Source: an uncultured Clostridia bacterium
GTDB lineage: Bacteria; Bacillota; Clostridia; Christensenellales; DTU072
Length of the DNA stretch: 64,000 nt
Direction: 5' to 3'
NCBI GenBank assembly: GCA_934274515.1
Contig: CAKQTC010000001.1
Span: 173,499 to 237,498 of the forward strand
The notes under the pieces are model-generated. The model did not search any database, was not told the DNA's origin, and was given only the letters and a program-made list of their open reading frames with translations. Of the stretch, positions 1 through 8,015 are shown one piece after another. How positions within the stretch are numbered: position 1 is the stretch's first letter; each line of letters starts with the position of its first letter. The translations under genes and the position numbers were made by a program.

Positions 1-21
1 ACTGTGCTGAATTTTCTCCAT
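1..21 (-). CDS. Start of an unknown gene cut by the left window edge
   Basis: Only the first seven codons (MEKIQHS) lie in the window. An ATG is preceded by GGAG seven bases upstream and, about 40 bases further upstream, by a strong vegetative promoter at 60-88. These two signals, rather than the coding sequence, are why I call a gene here. Nothing can be said about the product. Confidence 0.55.
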
Positions 22-59
22 TTACTCGCTCCTTATATTAATATAAATATATATTATAT

Positions 60-88
60 ACTATATCATTAATTAAATAAAATGTCAA
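60..88 (-). promoter_or_regulatory. Vegetative promoter for the gene leaving the left edge
   Basis: On the minus strand the sequence reads TTGACA, 17 bases, TATAGT, in very AT-rich DNA. It sits between the end of dtd and the ATG at 21, so the edge gene has its own transcript. Confidence 0.7.
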
Positions 89-189
89 TGATAAAATAAA
101 TAACGCGCGCAACGCGCGCGCGAGCCGAGTTATGACCAACTCGCTAAATCGACGAATTCGGTTAAAAATTGAAAACTAAAAATCGTGTC

Positions 190-624
190 TTATTTATCGA
201 ATACGACGGTAATCGGTCCGTCGCTGTAAATTGAAAGTTCCATGTGTTCGCCGTACATACCGGTACCGACAGGGACGAACTCGCTCATTCTCCGAACGAA
301 CTCGTCGTAAATAGGTTTTGCGTCAAGACGTTTCATCGCCTTAGAAAAATCGGGACGCGTGCCGTGCGAACAATCGGCGTAAAGCGTAAAATTGCTTACG
401 ATTAAAACTTCGCCTTTTTCGTCAACAACCGAACGATTGAGTTTGCCGTTCTCATCGGGGAAAATACGCATTTTGGAAAGTCTTTCCGCCATAAACCGCG
501 CCTTTTCGGGCGTGTCGCCATCGGTAAAACCGCAAAGCACGAGCAATCCGTGGTTCGCACTCCCTACAACCTCTCCGTCAACGTAAACCTTTCCTTCTCT
601 TATCCTTTGGACAACGCAACGCAT
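190..624 (-). CDS. dtd: D-aminoacyl-tRNA deacylase
   Basis: The 144-residue product matches the DTD family in full length (about 145 residues). DTD hydrolyses D-amino acids wrongly attached to tRNA and also clears Gly-tRNA(Ala); it acts in the cytosol as a homodimer. The two family signatures are visible: SNFTLYAD (family form SQFTL), near residue 77, and the C-terminal SDGPITVVFDK holding the Gly-cisPro element. The start ATG has AAGGAG five bases upstream. The gene stands alone; an intergenic region with two structured repeats lies upstream of it, and downstream GC-rich inverted repeats around 105-119 may act as a weak terminator. Nothing in the sequence looks broken. Confidence 0.95.
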   Translation of the reverse strand: MRCVVQRIREGKVYVDGEVVGSANHGLLVLCGFTDGDTPEKARFMAERLSKMRIFPDENGKLNRSVVDEKGEVLIVSNFTLYADCSHGTRPDFSKAMKRLDAKPIYDEFVRRMSEFVPVGTGMYGEHMELSIYSDGPITVVFDK

Positions 625-701
625 AAACTCTCCTTCTATCTATCGCAACGCCGCTCTGCATTGCATCTCTTTATCGCCGATAAGCGTATTATTAAAATCC
701 A

Positions 702-930
702 CTTATATCTCTTGTTTTATCAAAATTACGGGCGTGTACCGAAATTTTTGCCCTTGTAGGGGGACGACGGGGAAATCTCCCTCGCCAAACTATATGATAA
801 GCAAAATGCGTCGTTTTGCTTCCTTGGTAGTCCGACTTACACGGGTTAAACGTTTATACGCACAAAGCAACCGCGACTGCGTTAAACGTCCGTGTAACGT
901 TTGGTCGGATTTCACATAACGTTTGGTCGG
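702..930. repeat. Structured intergenic repeat, copy A
   Basis: First of two imperfect direct copies of a roughly 220-base element. It contains a hairpin arms AAGCAAAA/TTTTGCTT, then CCGAC (832-836) pairing with GTCGG (904-908) around an inner stem ACACGG (839-844)/CCGTGT (890-895). A short TAACGTTTGGTCGG unit is repeated at 917-930. Copy B keeps the flanks but changes both arms of the inner stem together. It has no convincing gene. Confidence 0.75.
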
Positions 931-945
931 TTCCCCTCATACAGT

Positions 946-1165
946 TTATATCACTCGTTCTCTCAAAAATTACGGGCGTGTACCGAAATTTTTGCCCTTA
1001 TAGGGGGACGGCGGGGGAATCTCCCTCGCCAAACTATATGATAAGCAAAATGCGTCATTTTGCTTCCTTGGTAGTCCGACTTATGCGGATTAAAAATTTA
1101 TCCGCGCGTCGAGTTCTCTCGACCGCGAGTAAATTTCCGCATAACGTTTGGTCGGCTCTTCGCAT
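946..1165. repeat. Structured intergenic repeat, copy B
   Basis: Second copy of the element at 702-930, abutting the 3' end of mnmE. The outer arms CCGAC (1076-1080)/GTCGG (1151-1155) are kept; the inner stem is now ATGCGGA (1083-1089)/TCCGCAT (1136-1142) plus AAATTTA/TAAATTT and an apical GTCGAG-TTCT-CTCGAC hairpin (1108-1123). The paired changes relative to copy A imply selection on base pairing. Confidence 0.75.
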
Positions 1166-1170
1166 AACGT

Positions 1171-2502
1171 TTACTTCCCCACGCAAAAACGCGAGAATAC
1201 CTCGTCTATTATGCTGTCCGATACGCTATTCCCCGTTATTTTCCCTAATGCGTCCAACGCGCCTCTTACGCTTTCAAGCGTACATTCCGTCGGCAAGACG
1301 TCGTACCCGGACAAAGCGTCTTTTATAAGCCTGTCCGCCTCTTCCAGCGCGAAAATATGCCGTTCGTTGCTGATTACGCCTTCCTTGTATATTCCTTCTC
1401 TGTCCGCTTGTTTTAAGACGTACGAGATAAGTTCTTCAAGTCCTTCGCCTGTCTTTGCAGAAATCGCAAGCGCGTGTTCTCGCGGATATTTTATTTTGTC
1501 GGTTTTGTTCTGCACGGTAATATACTTTTTGTCTTCGAGTTTTTCCCGTATCTTTCTTTCGTCGTCACTTACGGGCACGGTTCCGTCCGTAACGAAAATA
1601 ACGACGTCCGCCGCGTCTATCGCCCTTACCGAGCGCTCTATTCCTATTTTTTCGACCTTGCCCGCTCCGGCGTTTCTTATCCCTGCCGTATCCAGAAAGT
1701 TAATCTTTATCCCGTCTATCTCGACGCTTTCTTTCACCACGTCGCGAGTAGTCCCTTCTTCATCGCTGACTATCGCTCTGTCTTGACCGATAAGCGCATT
1801 AAGCAATGAACTCTTTCCTGCGTTAGGGGTTCCCACAATGGCGATATCGATACCCTCATTAAGCACTTTACGTCTAGAAGAGTTTGCGAGCAACTTATCG
1901 CAGTTACGCTTGGTTTTTTCAAGTAATTCTTTTGCCGGGGCGCGCGTTTCTTCTTCGAGTTCTTCGGGATAATCGAGTTTTGCTTCGAGCATAGCGGCGG
2001 TTTCCGTGAGCATTTTTTCGCTTTCCGTGATACCTTGCGTCAATTCTCCGCTCATTAGCCTATACGCGTTTTTTACCTGACTTTCGGTCGTAGCGTTTAT
2101 CATATCGATTACGCCTTCCGCCTCGGACAAAGACAGTTTTCCGTTAAGGAACGCGCGTTTGGTAAACTCGCCCGGTTCTGCAGGTCTTGCGCCCATAGAG
2201 CGCACCAAATGGACTATCGCGCCCGTTACGCCCCTGCCGCCGTGACAGTGTATTTCTATTACGTCTTCGCCCGTATAAGAAAACGGCGATTTGTAATACA
2301 CACAAAACGCCTTTTCGGAAAAATTTTTCCCTTCTATTCTGCCGAGATACATATAATTCGGAGTCATTTGTCCGTCGGATATTTTTCGGCAGAAAAATAT
2401 TTTTCGCGCTATCGCCGCGGCGTCTTCTCCGCTTATACGGATAATGTTTATACCCGCGCTCGACGTCATTGCCGTAGCGACAGCCACAATCGTATCTTTC
2501 AT
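1171..2502 (-). CDS. mnmE: tRNA uridine-5-carboxymethylaminomethyl modification GTPase MnmE
   Basis: MnmE with MnmG installs the cmnm5 group on U34 of several tRNAs. The 443-residue product has the expected order: N-terminal folate-binding domain (about 1-118), helical domain, inserted G domain (about 213-370), and the C-terminal helix ending SRFCVGK, where the Cys of the C-x-G-K signature is essential in the family. G-domain motifs visible are GTPNAGKSS (P-loop), the TT of the switch region, DTAGI and NKTD. It is the last gene of the rpmH cluster, 16 bases after jag. Its usual partner mnmG is not next to it here; dtd and two repeats follow instead. Confidence 0.97.
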   Translation of the reverse strand: MKDTIVAVATAMTSSAGINIIRISGEDAAAIARKIFFCRKISDGQMTPNYMYLGRIEGKNFSEKAFCVYYKSPFSYTGEDVIEIHCHGGRGVTGAIVHLVRSMGARPAEPGEFTKRAFLNGKLSLSEAEGVIDMINATTESQVKNAYRLMSGELTQGITESEKMLTETAAMLEAKLDYPEELEEETRAPAKELLEKTKRNCDKLLANSSRRKVLNEGIDIAIVGTPNAGKSSLLNALIGQDRAIVSDEEGTTRDVVKESVEIDGIKINFLDTAGIRNAGAGKVEKIGIERSVRAIDAADVVIFVTDGTVPVSDDERKIREKLEDKKYITVQNKTDKIKYPREHALAISAKTGEGLEELISYVLKQADREGIYKEGVISNERHIFALEEADRLIKDALSGYDVLPTECTLESVRGALDALGKITGNSVSDSIIDEVFSRFCVGK

Positions 2503-2518
2503 AGGACTTTCCCTATCG

Positions 2519-3352
2519 TTAAAATCTTCTCTTGTTATAACCGAAACTCTTGGTCTTCTGCGGTCCTTTTTTGCGGAAGTCCGAACTGTTGCCGTAACTC
2601 ATCATCGCGCTTTTCGGCACGATTACGATATGTCTTGCTTTTCCTTCCCCGTCGCTTCTCGTGCTCGCTTCGTCGCTGTTCGTCAATGCGGCGTGAATTA
2701 TTCTTCTCTCATAACTGTTCATCGGTTCGAGAGAGATTTCTCTATGCTGATTATACGCTTGTCTTGCAAGTTTTTTCGCAAGTGCGGTAAGCGTCTTCTT
2801 GCGTCTTTCTCTGTAAAAATCCGCGTCAAGCACTATTCTCGTGCGTTCTCCCGTTTCGTCTTTGTTAAGAAAATGACTTACGAGCGTTTGCATCGCTTCC
2901 AGCGTTTCGCCCTTGTATCCGATAAAATTCTTCGCGTCGTCGCCGCCGATATATAAGCATACTTCGTCTTCTCTTACCTTGCCCTCGATCGTGACGTTTG
3001 CGCCCGTAAGACGCGCTATCTCCGCGATAAACTCCTTCCCCTTTTCGCGAAGTTCTTTGTTTTTGCGGAATCTTTCTTCGCGTTCTTCTTCGGTAAGAAC
3101 GGGTTTTTCTTCCGTTTTTATTTCTTCTCTTTCATCGGTTTCTTCCGTTTCTTCTGCGGTATCCGCCGTTTCCGTCGACACAACCTGTTCTTCAACGATT
3201 TTCGGGCTTATTCTAACGACGGCTCTTGAAAAAATTCCGCCGTTAGAAACGACTTCTATATCGACTTCCTCTTCGGTCAGTCCGAGTTCGGCAAGCCCGT
3301 TTCTTATGGCGTTATCTGCCGTAGACGCCTTAAATTCATAATATTTTTCCAT
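2519..3352 (-). CDS. jag: Jag/KhpB RNA-binding protein (Jag-N, KH, R3H)
   Basis: The 277-residue product carries an N-terminal Jag-N domain (about 1-52, beginning MEKYYEFKASTADNAI), a highly acidic Glu/Thr-rich linker (about 55-105), a type II KH domain with the loop FIGYKGETLEAMQ near 160, and a C-terminal R3H domain with the YERRIIHAAL core. KhpB pairs with KhpA to form a broad RNA chaperone that affects cell division and elongation in Firmicutes. It lies 11 bases downstream of yidC and 16 upstream of mnmE, the conserved order in Bacillota. The acidic linker length varies widely in the family, so it is not an anomaly. The start has GGAGG just upstream. Confidence 0.95.
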   Translation of the reverse strand: MEKYYEFKASTADNAIRNGLAELGLTEEEVDIEVVSNGGIFSRAVVRISPKIVEEQVVSTETADTAEETEETDEREEIKTEEKPVLTEEEREERFRKNKELREKGKEFIAEIARLTGANVTIEGKVREDEVCLYIGGDDAKNFIGYKGETLEAMQTLVSHFLNKDETGERTRIVLDADFYRERRKKTLTALAKKLARQAYNQHREISLEPMNSYERRIIHAALTNSDEASTRSDGEGKARHIVIVPKSAMMSYGNSSDFRKKGPQKTKSFGYNKRRF

Positions 3353-3363
3353 CTTTCCTCCGA

Positions 3364-4395
3364 TTATTTTTTGAACGTAGTAGACAGAATGCGGTCCTTT
3401 TCCGCCGCGTCCTTTTTCTTCGTTATTAAATTATATACCAAGTTAATTACAGTGGTAAATACCATATTAATAGCCATATACAACGTAAACGCCGCCGAGT
3501 AGAACAACGCGAACCCGAACATCATTATCGGCATAATAAATTGCATTATCTTCGCCTGCGATTTCTGCGCCTTTATTTGTTCTTCGGTCTGCCCGGGCAT
3601 AGCGGGTTGCTGCGTCTGTTGCTTGTTGAGGAACATCGACGCCACGTTAAGCAATAATACTATAATAGGTAATATGAGATAACCGTTCCAGCCGCCGTTG
3701 TACTTATCCATAAGCGGTTTCATTACTCTCTCGTATTCCGCGGTATTGAGATTAGGTATGTTCTTCGCCGCCGTTCCTTTATCGGGTATCGCTTTTGCCC
3801 AGCCGTCCGCCGAGAAAATGTTTTTAACCCAGAAAAACGATTCTTTGTAGTTGGCGTCGTATTCCGCGACAACCGCGTCTTCCGCTTTTTTCGTCCTTTC
3901 CGCGTCGCTTAACGCCGCGTTCTCTTCGGCATAAAAAACTTCTTTATAAACTTTATCGAGAGCCTCGAAAGTTATTTTCGTGTGTTTGGAAACAGCCGCG
4001 TTGTATCCGCCGAAAATAATGAAGAACACGACCATCGTGACTATCATCGGCAAGCAGGAACCAAACATCGAATACTTGTTTTTTTTGTAAACTTCGCGCT
4101 GTTTCTGCATCAAAAGTTGCTGATTAGAACCGCATTGCTTTTGCACCTTTTCAAGTTCCGGGCGCATTTGCTCCATTTTTTTCGCGTTTTTGCGCATGGA
4201 AACTTTCTGCCATATATCGAGCGGACTCGTCGCCACTTTCAAAAACAGTGTAAACATAATAACGGTTACGCTAAAAGCACCGATAACCGACCAGTCGTCC
4301 GACCAGGTAACCACCCATCCGTAAAGATACTTGTAGATAAGGTCGCCAATCGCGTTATTCAGGGCTTTGCAAGATAACAAACTTATAAAGTCCAT
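3364..4395 (-). CDS. yidC: Membrane protein insertase YidC/Oxa1
   Basis: The 343-residue polytopic protein is the Sec-associated and stand-alone insertase for small membrane proteins. It shows an N-terminal helix, the insertase core beginning near residue 38, a basic amphipathic cytosolic hairpin (about 65-105, rich in K, Q and M), and three C-terminal helices. The segment aligned with the conserved groove arginine of Gram-positive YidC reads LFLKVATSPL, so Lys appears to take the place of Arg. An unusually long outside loop (about 135-215) separates two helices. No lipobox is seen, unlike Bacillus SpoIIIJ. It overlaps yidD by 13 bases, suggesting translational coupling. Confidence 0.95.
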   Translation of the reverse strand: MDFISLLSCKALNNAIGDLIYKYLYGWVVTWSDDWSVIGAFSVTVIMFTLFLKVATSPLDIWQKVSMRKNAKKMEQMRPELEKVQKQCGSNQQLLMQKQREVYKKNKYSMFGSCLPMIVTMVVFFIIFGGYNAAVSKHTKITFEALDKVYKEVFYAEENAALSDAERTKKAEDAVVAEYDANYKESFFWVKNIFSADGWAKAIPDKGTAAKNIPNLNTAEYERVMKPLMDKYNGGWNGYLILPIIVLLLNVASMFLNKQQTQQPAMPGQTEEQIKAQKSQAKIMQFIMPIMMFGFALFYSAAFTLYMAINMVFTTVINLVYNLITKKKDAAEKDRILSTTFKK

Positions 4396-4625
4396 TTTGC
4401 ACTTCCTTTTAGATTAAGTTTTACAGGGTCGTAACCCCCTTTCGCAAAAGGGTTACAACGAAGCAATCGGCATATACCTCTCGCCATTCCGCCTAACAAT
4501 CCGTATTGTCCGATAGCGTCGTACATATACATCGAACACGTAGGAACGTAGATACATCTTTTCCCGTAAACCGGGGAAACAAACTTTTTATAAAAAAGCA
4601 ACGGAGCGGAAAAAATCTTTCTCAT
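4383..4625 (-). CDS. yidD: Membrane protein insertion efficiency factor YidD
   Basis: The 80-residue product has the family hallmarks: an N-terminal amphipathic helix, the Cys-containing run CIYVPTCSMYMYDAI, and CRLLRCNPFAKGGYDPV. YidD assists YidC in membrane protein insertion and sits on the inner face of the membrane. Its ATG overlaps the rnpA stop (4-base overlap) and its end overlaps yidC, the classic rnpA-yidD-yidC arrangement. Confidence 0.95.
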   Translation of the reverse strand: MRKIFSAPLLFYKKFVSPVYGKRCIYVPTCSMYMYDAIGQYGLLGGMARGICRLLRCNPFAKGGYDPVKLNLKGSAKWTL

Positions 4626-4963
4626 TCCGACACTTCCTTGAACACACCGTGCTTTCTCAGCGTGTAAATCAAATCTTTGTTGATGATTTCGCTCGTGGCG
4701 TCCGCACAGGCAGGCCTAGCCACGATTACGAAGTTAAACTCGTTTGAAACGAACGGTATAAGCAGACGAAAACGCTCGCTTATTCTGCGTTTCACCCTGC
4801 TTCTCACCACGCTGTTACCGACCTTTTTGCCTACGGAAACGCCTACCTTCAAATTATGCGCAGGCACTTTGTAAACTACGATACGCGGAGTCGCTACGCC
4901 GTCGCCTTTGCGATACGCGTACGCAAAACTTCCTCGTTGCGTCAGGCGGTAAACTTTCTGCAT
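4622..4963 (-). CDS. rnpA: Ribonuclease P protein component
   Basis: The 113-residue basic protein binds the RNase P RNA and helps it cut 5' leaders from pre-tRNA. The RNR signature region appears as GNSVVRSRVKRRISERFR (about residues 48-65), and the N-terminal start RLTQRGSFAYAYRKG is typical. Length is normal (110-120). It follows rpmH by 13 bases, the near-universal rpmH-rnpA pair, and overlaps yidD by four bases. Confidence 0.96.
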   Translation of the reverse strand: MQKVYRLTQRGSFAYAYRKGDGVATPRIVVYKVPAHNLKVGVSVGKKVGNSVVRSRVKRRISERFRLLIPFVSNEFNFVIVARPACADATSEIINKDLIYTLRKHGVFKEVSE

Positions 4964-4976
4964 CGGCGGTTATTCC

Positions 4977-5111
4977 TTACGCAGTGAGTTCCTTTCTGCC
5001 CTTTGCGCGTCTTCTTTTTACTACTCTTCTTCCGTTGGGGGTAGACATTCTCTGTCTAAAACCGTGTACTTTGCTTCTTTGTCTTTTTTTAGGTTGATAA
5101 GTTCTTTTCAT
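4977..5111 (-). CDS. rpmH: Large ribosomal subunit protein bL34
   Basis: The 44-residue product (MKRTYQPKKRQRSKVHGF..., ending KGRKELTA) is a full-length L34, with the conserved TYQPKKRQR start and the MSTPNGRRVVKRRRAKGRK core. L34 is a small basic protein of the 50S subunit. It heads the rpmH-rnpA-yidD-yidC-jag-mnmE operon and is served by the promoter at 5197-5225, leaving a leader of roughly 80 bases. In most bacteria dnaA and the origin lie just beyond rpmH; here ybaK does. Confidence 0.97.
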   Translation of the reverse strand: MKRTYQPKKRQRSKVHGFRQRMSTPNGRRVVKRRRAKGRKELTA

Positions 5112-5196
5112 CTTTTCTATCCTCGCTTTAATTTATTTCGATTTTTCTCTCGTTTCGACTAGAAAAAATAACCCTCGCCGATTCGAGTGCGAAAGT

Positions 5197-5225
5197 ATTA
5201 TATATTATATAATATCGTTTGTCAA
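5197..5225 (-). promoter_or_regulatory. Promoter of the rpmH operon
   Basis: Minus strand TTGACA, 17 bases, TATAAT: a consensus vegetative promoter embedded in an AT-rich stretch about 86 bases before the rpmH ATG. Confidence 0.85.
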
Positions 5226-5333
5226 ATTTTTTTTAATAACTATCGCGACGCGCACGCCACATTTGTTTCCTCCGCCGTTTACGCCGCCGCAAAAGAGTTT
5301 TCCGAATAAATTCTTCAAAAAAAAAACGTTTCG

Positions 5334-5795
5334 TCAAATTATCTCGGCAATCGTCGCTCCGCTCGCTCTCAAAAAATCGTCGGTGCTCATCTCCGCTTGC
5401 ATTCCTTTCCTCCCCGCGCTTACCGTAACCGTATCGAACAACGTCGCCGTGTCGCTGACTATCGTAGTAAACTTTTTCTTCATTCCTATCGGCGAACAAC
5501 CGCCGTGAACGTACCCGGTCAACGGGAAAAGTTCTTTTTGCTTTATCATTTCGACGCGTTTCACTTGCGCCGCTTTCGCCGCCTTTTTTAAGTCCAAAGA
5601 AAAACATACGGGGACGACGAATACGTAATGATTGCCGTCGTTTCCTACCGTAACGAGCGTCTTCATCGTCCTGTCCGGGTCGCTCCCCGTCGCTTTCGCA
5701 ACGCTTTCCCCGTCCGTTATTTCGGGGTCGTATTCTCGTACGACGTATTTTATACCCTCGGCGTCGAGTATTCTAAGCGCGTTCGTTTTGTCCAT
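5334..5795 (-). CDS. ybaK: Cys-tRNA(Pro)/Cys-tRNA(Cys) deacylase, YbaK/EbsC family
   Basis: The 153-residue protein belongs to the YbaK branch of trans-editing deacylases, which remove Cys from tRNA(Pro). Family features seen: the start TNALRILDAEGIKY, the catalytic-lysine region around KTLVTVGNDGNHYVFVVPV, GYVHGGCSPIGMKKKF near residue 100, and the C-terminal AGRKGMQAEM. The length fits the usual 150-160. It follows the small unknown gene by nine bases, so the two are probably co-transcribed. The Shine-Dalgarno is weak (ACGGGAT). Confidence 0.93.
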   Translation of the reverse strand: MDKTNALRILDAEGIKYVVREYDPEITDGESVAKATGSDPDRTMKTLVTVGNDGNHYVFVVPVCFSLDLKKAAKAAQVKRVEMIKQKELFPLTGYVHGGCSPIGMKKKFTTIVSDTATLFDTVTVSAGRKGMQAEMSTDDFLRASGATIAEII

Positions 5796-5804
5796 ATCCC
5801 GTTC

Positions 5805-6149
5805 TCACAATTTCTTAATCAAATGCGTTATCGTCCCGTTCTCGAACTGCTCCAAAACCGTTCCCGACGCGTACTTCTCGCTATCAACGATACTCTTAAT
5901 CAGCGCAAACACGACGTCGCGCTCCGCTTCGCCGCGCTCCGCGCCTTTCTTGCTCGCCGCGGCGATTTCTTCGTCGCTTAAACAAACGTTTTGCACCCTG
6001 CGCATAAACTCCTTTACGCAAGGCGTATACTTTACCTCACTCCTGCCGTCGATATCTTCCCTGACCCCGTACCTGTCGTGCATAAGCACGGGCAAAAGCG
6101 CCTTGATTTTATCGTATTCCCTTCCTTCGTCTATCCTTTCTTTCGCCAT
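5805..6149 (-). CDS. Small soluble protein of unknown function
   Basis: I do not recognise this 114-residue protein. I prefer the start at MAKERIDEGREYD because AGGAAAGGAG lies ten bases upstream; an in-frame ATG at 6215 would add 22 residues but has no such site. The product is hydrophilic and looks all-helical, with no membrane segment, signal peptide or metal motif. The C-terminal half (SDEEIAAASKKGAERGE...) is charged. It stops nine bases before ybaK and is probably transcribed with it. It is a plausible real gene from spacing and ribosome site, not from homology. Confidence 0.7.
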   Translation of the reverse strand: MAKERIDEGREYDKIKALLPVLMHDRYGVREDIDGRSEVKYTPCVKEFMRRVQNVCLSDEEIAAASKKGAERGEAERDVVFALIKSIVDSEKYASGTVLEQFENGTITHLIKKL

Positions 6150-6428
6150 ATCATCGCTACTCCTTTCCTCGTCCATTATACACCGTTTCGGCAACTCTGC
6201 GCAACGATTATTCATTTTTCGCTTTGATTTCGTAAAACTCGTTTTTTTCGTACGCCGCTTGTTTGCGTCGGGGACGGGCGGGCGGGATTTTATCGGACAA
6301 AAATCATTAATATAACAGTATATGCGTTCGTTCGGGTATCCTTATTTTCTAAAAAGGTTTCCCTTTATCGGCAATTTCTTTTTACTGGAAAGTTTTTTCG
6401 CTTTTTTAGAAAAAAATCGGTTGCGGTG

Positions 6429-6483
6429 TTTACATTCCCGAACAAATGTTGTATCATATTTATTAAAGTATTCTTAATTAAGA
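6429..6483 (+). promoter_or_regulatory. Promoter and palindromic operator candidate for the membrane pair
   Basis: TTTACA (6429-6434), 17 bases, TATCAT (6452-6457). Just downstream, 6472-6483 is a perfect 12-base palindrome (TCTTAATTAAGA) between the predicted transcript start and the ribosome site, a good place for a repressor. Confidence 0.65.
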
Positions 6484-6491
6484 GGTGTTTG

Positions 6492-7244
6492 ATGAACGTT
6501 CCTAAAAGTTATCCGATTATTTACGTTCTCGGCGGATTAATTTGCGTCGCCATCATCACGATGAGCGTTTTTTACATAATTAAAAACGTCAAACGTGCGA
6601 AAAAAATCGGTATGGACATGTCTAAAATTAAAAAAACAATCGTTTCGAGCGCGGTGTTCTCCATAGTTCCGAGTATTCCTATTGTAATCGGCATAGGTAT
6701 TATGATGTCGGGACTCGGCGTAGCCATTCCGTGGATACGACTTACCGTTATCGGCGCGCTTCAATACGAACTCGTCGCTTACGACCAAGCAAACAAAGCC
6801 CTTGCCGGCACCGGTGCAACCACCGAAACCATCATCGCGACGGCAGTTACCGTTATGACGCTTTCCATTATGAGCGGTCCGTTGTTCAACGCCATCGTTT
6901 ATAAAAAGTATCAAAACAAACTCGCGGATTTACAAAAGAAAAACGCTCGTCTTATGAATACCGTCACCGGCGCGCTTTTGGGCGGTCTTTTGGCGGGTAT
7001 GCTTTCGGCAATTCTCGTAGGCGGTTGTTTCAGTATCGGACACCCTGTCGAGGAACCTTCCACGAAAATCACAACTTACGGCGAAATAACTCTTATCACC
7101 CTTGCGGCAAGCCTTGTCATCATGGGTATCTGCGGCGTAATAATCAAACTAGGTAAGCAAAAATGGTTGGAAAACTACGCTCTTCCTATTACCATTCTCG
7201 GCGCGCTCGGCATTGCTTTCGCTTTCACGAAAGTATTTTGTTAA
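6492..7244 (+). CDS. DUF5058-like integral membrane protein
   Basis: The 250-residue protein starts at MNVPKSYPII, eight bases after AGAGGTG. It has five or more hydrophobic helices; between the first two is a basic cytosolic stretch (KNVKRAKKIGMDMSKIKKT). The run around VPSIPIVIGIGIMMSGLGVAIPW and IGALQYEL resembles DUF5058, a Firmicutes membrane family of unproven function, probably a permease; this is recognition by memory, not a search. It is followed after 14 bases by a second membrane gene, so the two likely form a two-part transporter. Conserved polar residues inside helices (Pro, Glu, Tyr) fit a transport role, but the substrate is unknown. Confidence 0.75.
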   Translation: MNVPKSYPIIYVLGGLICVAIITMSVFYIIKNVKRAKKIGMDMSKIKKTIVSSAVFSIVPSIPIVIGIGIMMSGLGVAIPWIRLTVIGALQYELVAYDQANKALAGTGATTETIIATAVTVMTLSIMSGPLFNAIVYKKYQNKLADLQKKNARLMNTVTGALLGGLLAGMLSAILVGGCFSIGHPVEEPSTKITTYGEITLITLAASLVIMGICGVIIKLGKQKWLENYALPITILGALGIAFAFTKVFC

Positions 7245-7258
7245 AAGGAGATACGATA

Positions 7259-7963
7259 ATGAAAAACAAACAACCGGTTCAACTTTCCGACAGAGATATT
7301 TTTAACAACAAAATGCACACGGTAGGCAGGATATTTACCTGGATTGCGCTAGGTTTGATATGTCTTGTTCCCGTGTTCTACTGCGTATCGGCAAAAACTC
7401 TTCCCGACGCCAAAGCACTCGGCAAATGCGTACCGTTCCTTTTGGGATACGTCGCGATAGGACTTATCGAAGCGGTAAGTTACGCCCCGTTGCTCGGCAC
7501 CGGCGGGCAGTATATGTCTTTCATAACGGGCAACGTAAGCAACCTTAAACTTCCCTGCGCCATAAACGCTCAAAGCATTACCGGCGTCGAAAAAGGCAGC
7601 GAAGAAGAAGAAATCGTCACTTCTATCTCGATTGCGGTAAGCAGTATCGTCACGACTCTCGTCATTGCGATAGGACTTATTCCGCTTATTATTTTCCAAA
7701 ACCAAATAGTCGATATACTCGCTCCGGTTTCCCCGTACGTAATTCCCGCTATCTTCGGCGGACTGACCTTGGTTCTTATCGCGCAATACTTCAAAATAGC
7801 GATTATTCCCTTTATCGGTTGCATACTCATCTGTGTTGCAGGCACCCTTATCGGCAACAAACTCGGCAAACCAAACCTTATGAGTCAATCGACGATGGTC
7901 GTCGTAGGCATGGCTGTAAGCGGTATAAGCACGACGATTCTGTACAAGAAGAATAAAATATAA
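7259..7963 (+). CDS. Membrane partner of the DUF5058-like protein
   Basis: The 234-residue product begins MKNKQPVQLS, with AAAAGGAG eight bases before the ATG; upstream ATG codons in the frame lie inside the preceding gene. It has about six hydrophobic helices. A short glycine-rich loop, YAPLLGTGGQYMSFITGN, sits between helices two and three and is the kind of re-entrant segment seen in transporters; an acidic patch KGSEEEEIVT follows. I do not recognise the family with confidence. Its place directly after the DUF5058-like gene, and the similar size, suggest both subunits of one permease. Confidence 0.75.
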   Translation: MKNKQPVQLSDRDIFNNKMHTVGRIFTWIALGLICLVPVFYCVSAKTLPDAKALGKCVPFLLGYVAIGLIEAVSYAPLLGTGGQYMSFITGNVSNLKLPCAINAQSITGVEKGSEEEEIVTSISIAVSSIVTTLVIAIGLIPLIIFQNQIVDILAPVSPYVIPAIFGGLTLVLIAQYFKIAIIPFIGCILICVAGTLIGNKLGKPNLMSQSTMVVVGMAVSGISTTILYKKNKI

Positions 7964-8015
7964 CGAAAAACGGCGCGATTACAATATTTTACAACAAGTG
8001 CGTTTGCGAAAACTC

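Noticed and set aside
734..1328. Two similar plus-strand frames beginning MYRNFCP
   Set aside because: They only reflect the duplicated structured repeat. They lack ribosome sites, the second runs into the 3' end of mnmE, and the differences between copies follow base pairing rather than codon conservation.
5112..5333. Possible replication origin next to rpmH
   Set aside because: No DnaA-box cluster and no dnaA gene; the AT-rich stretch is explained by the rpmH promoter.
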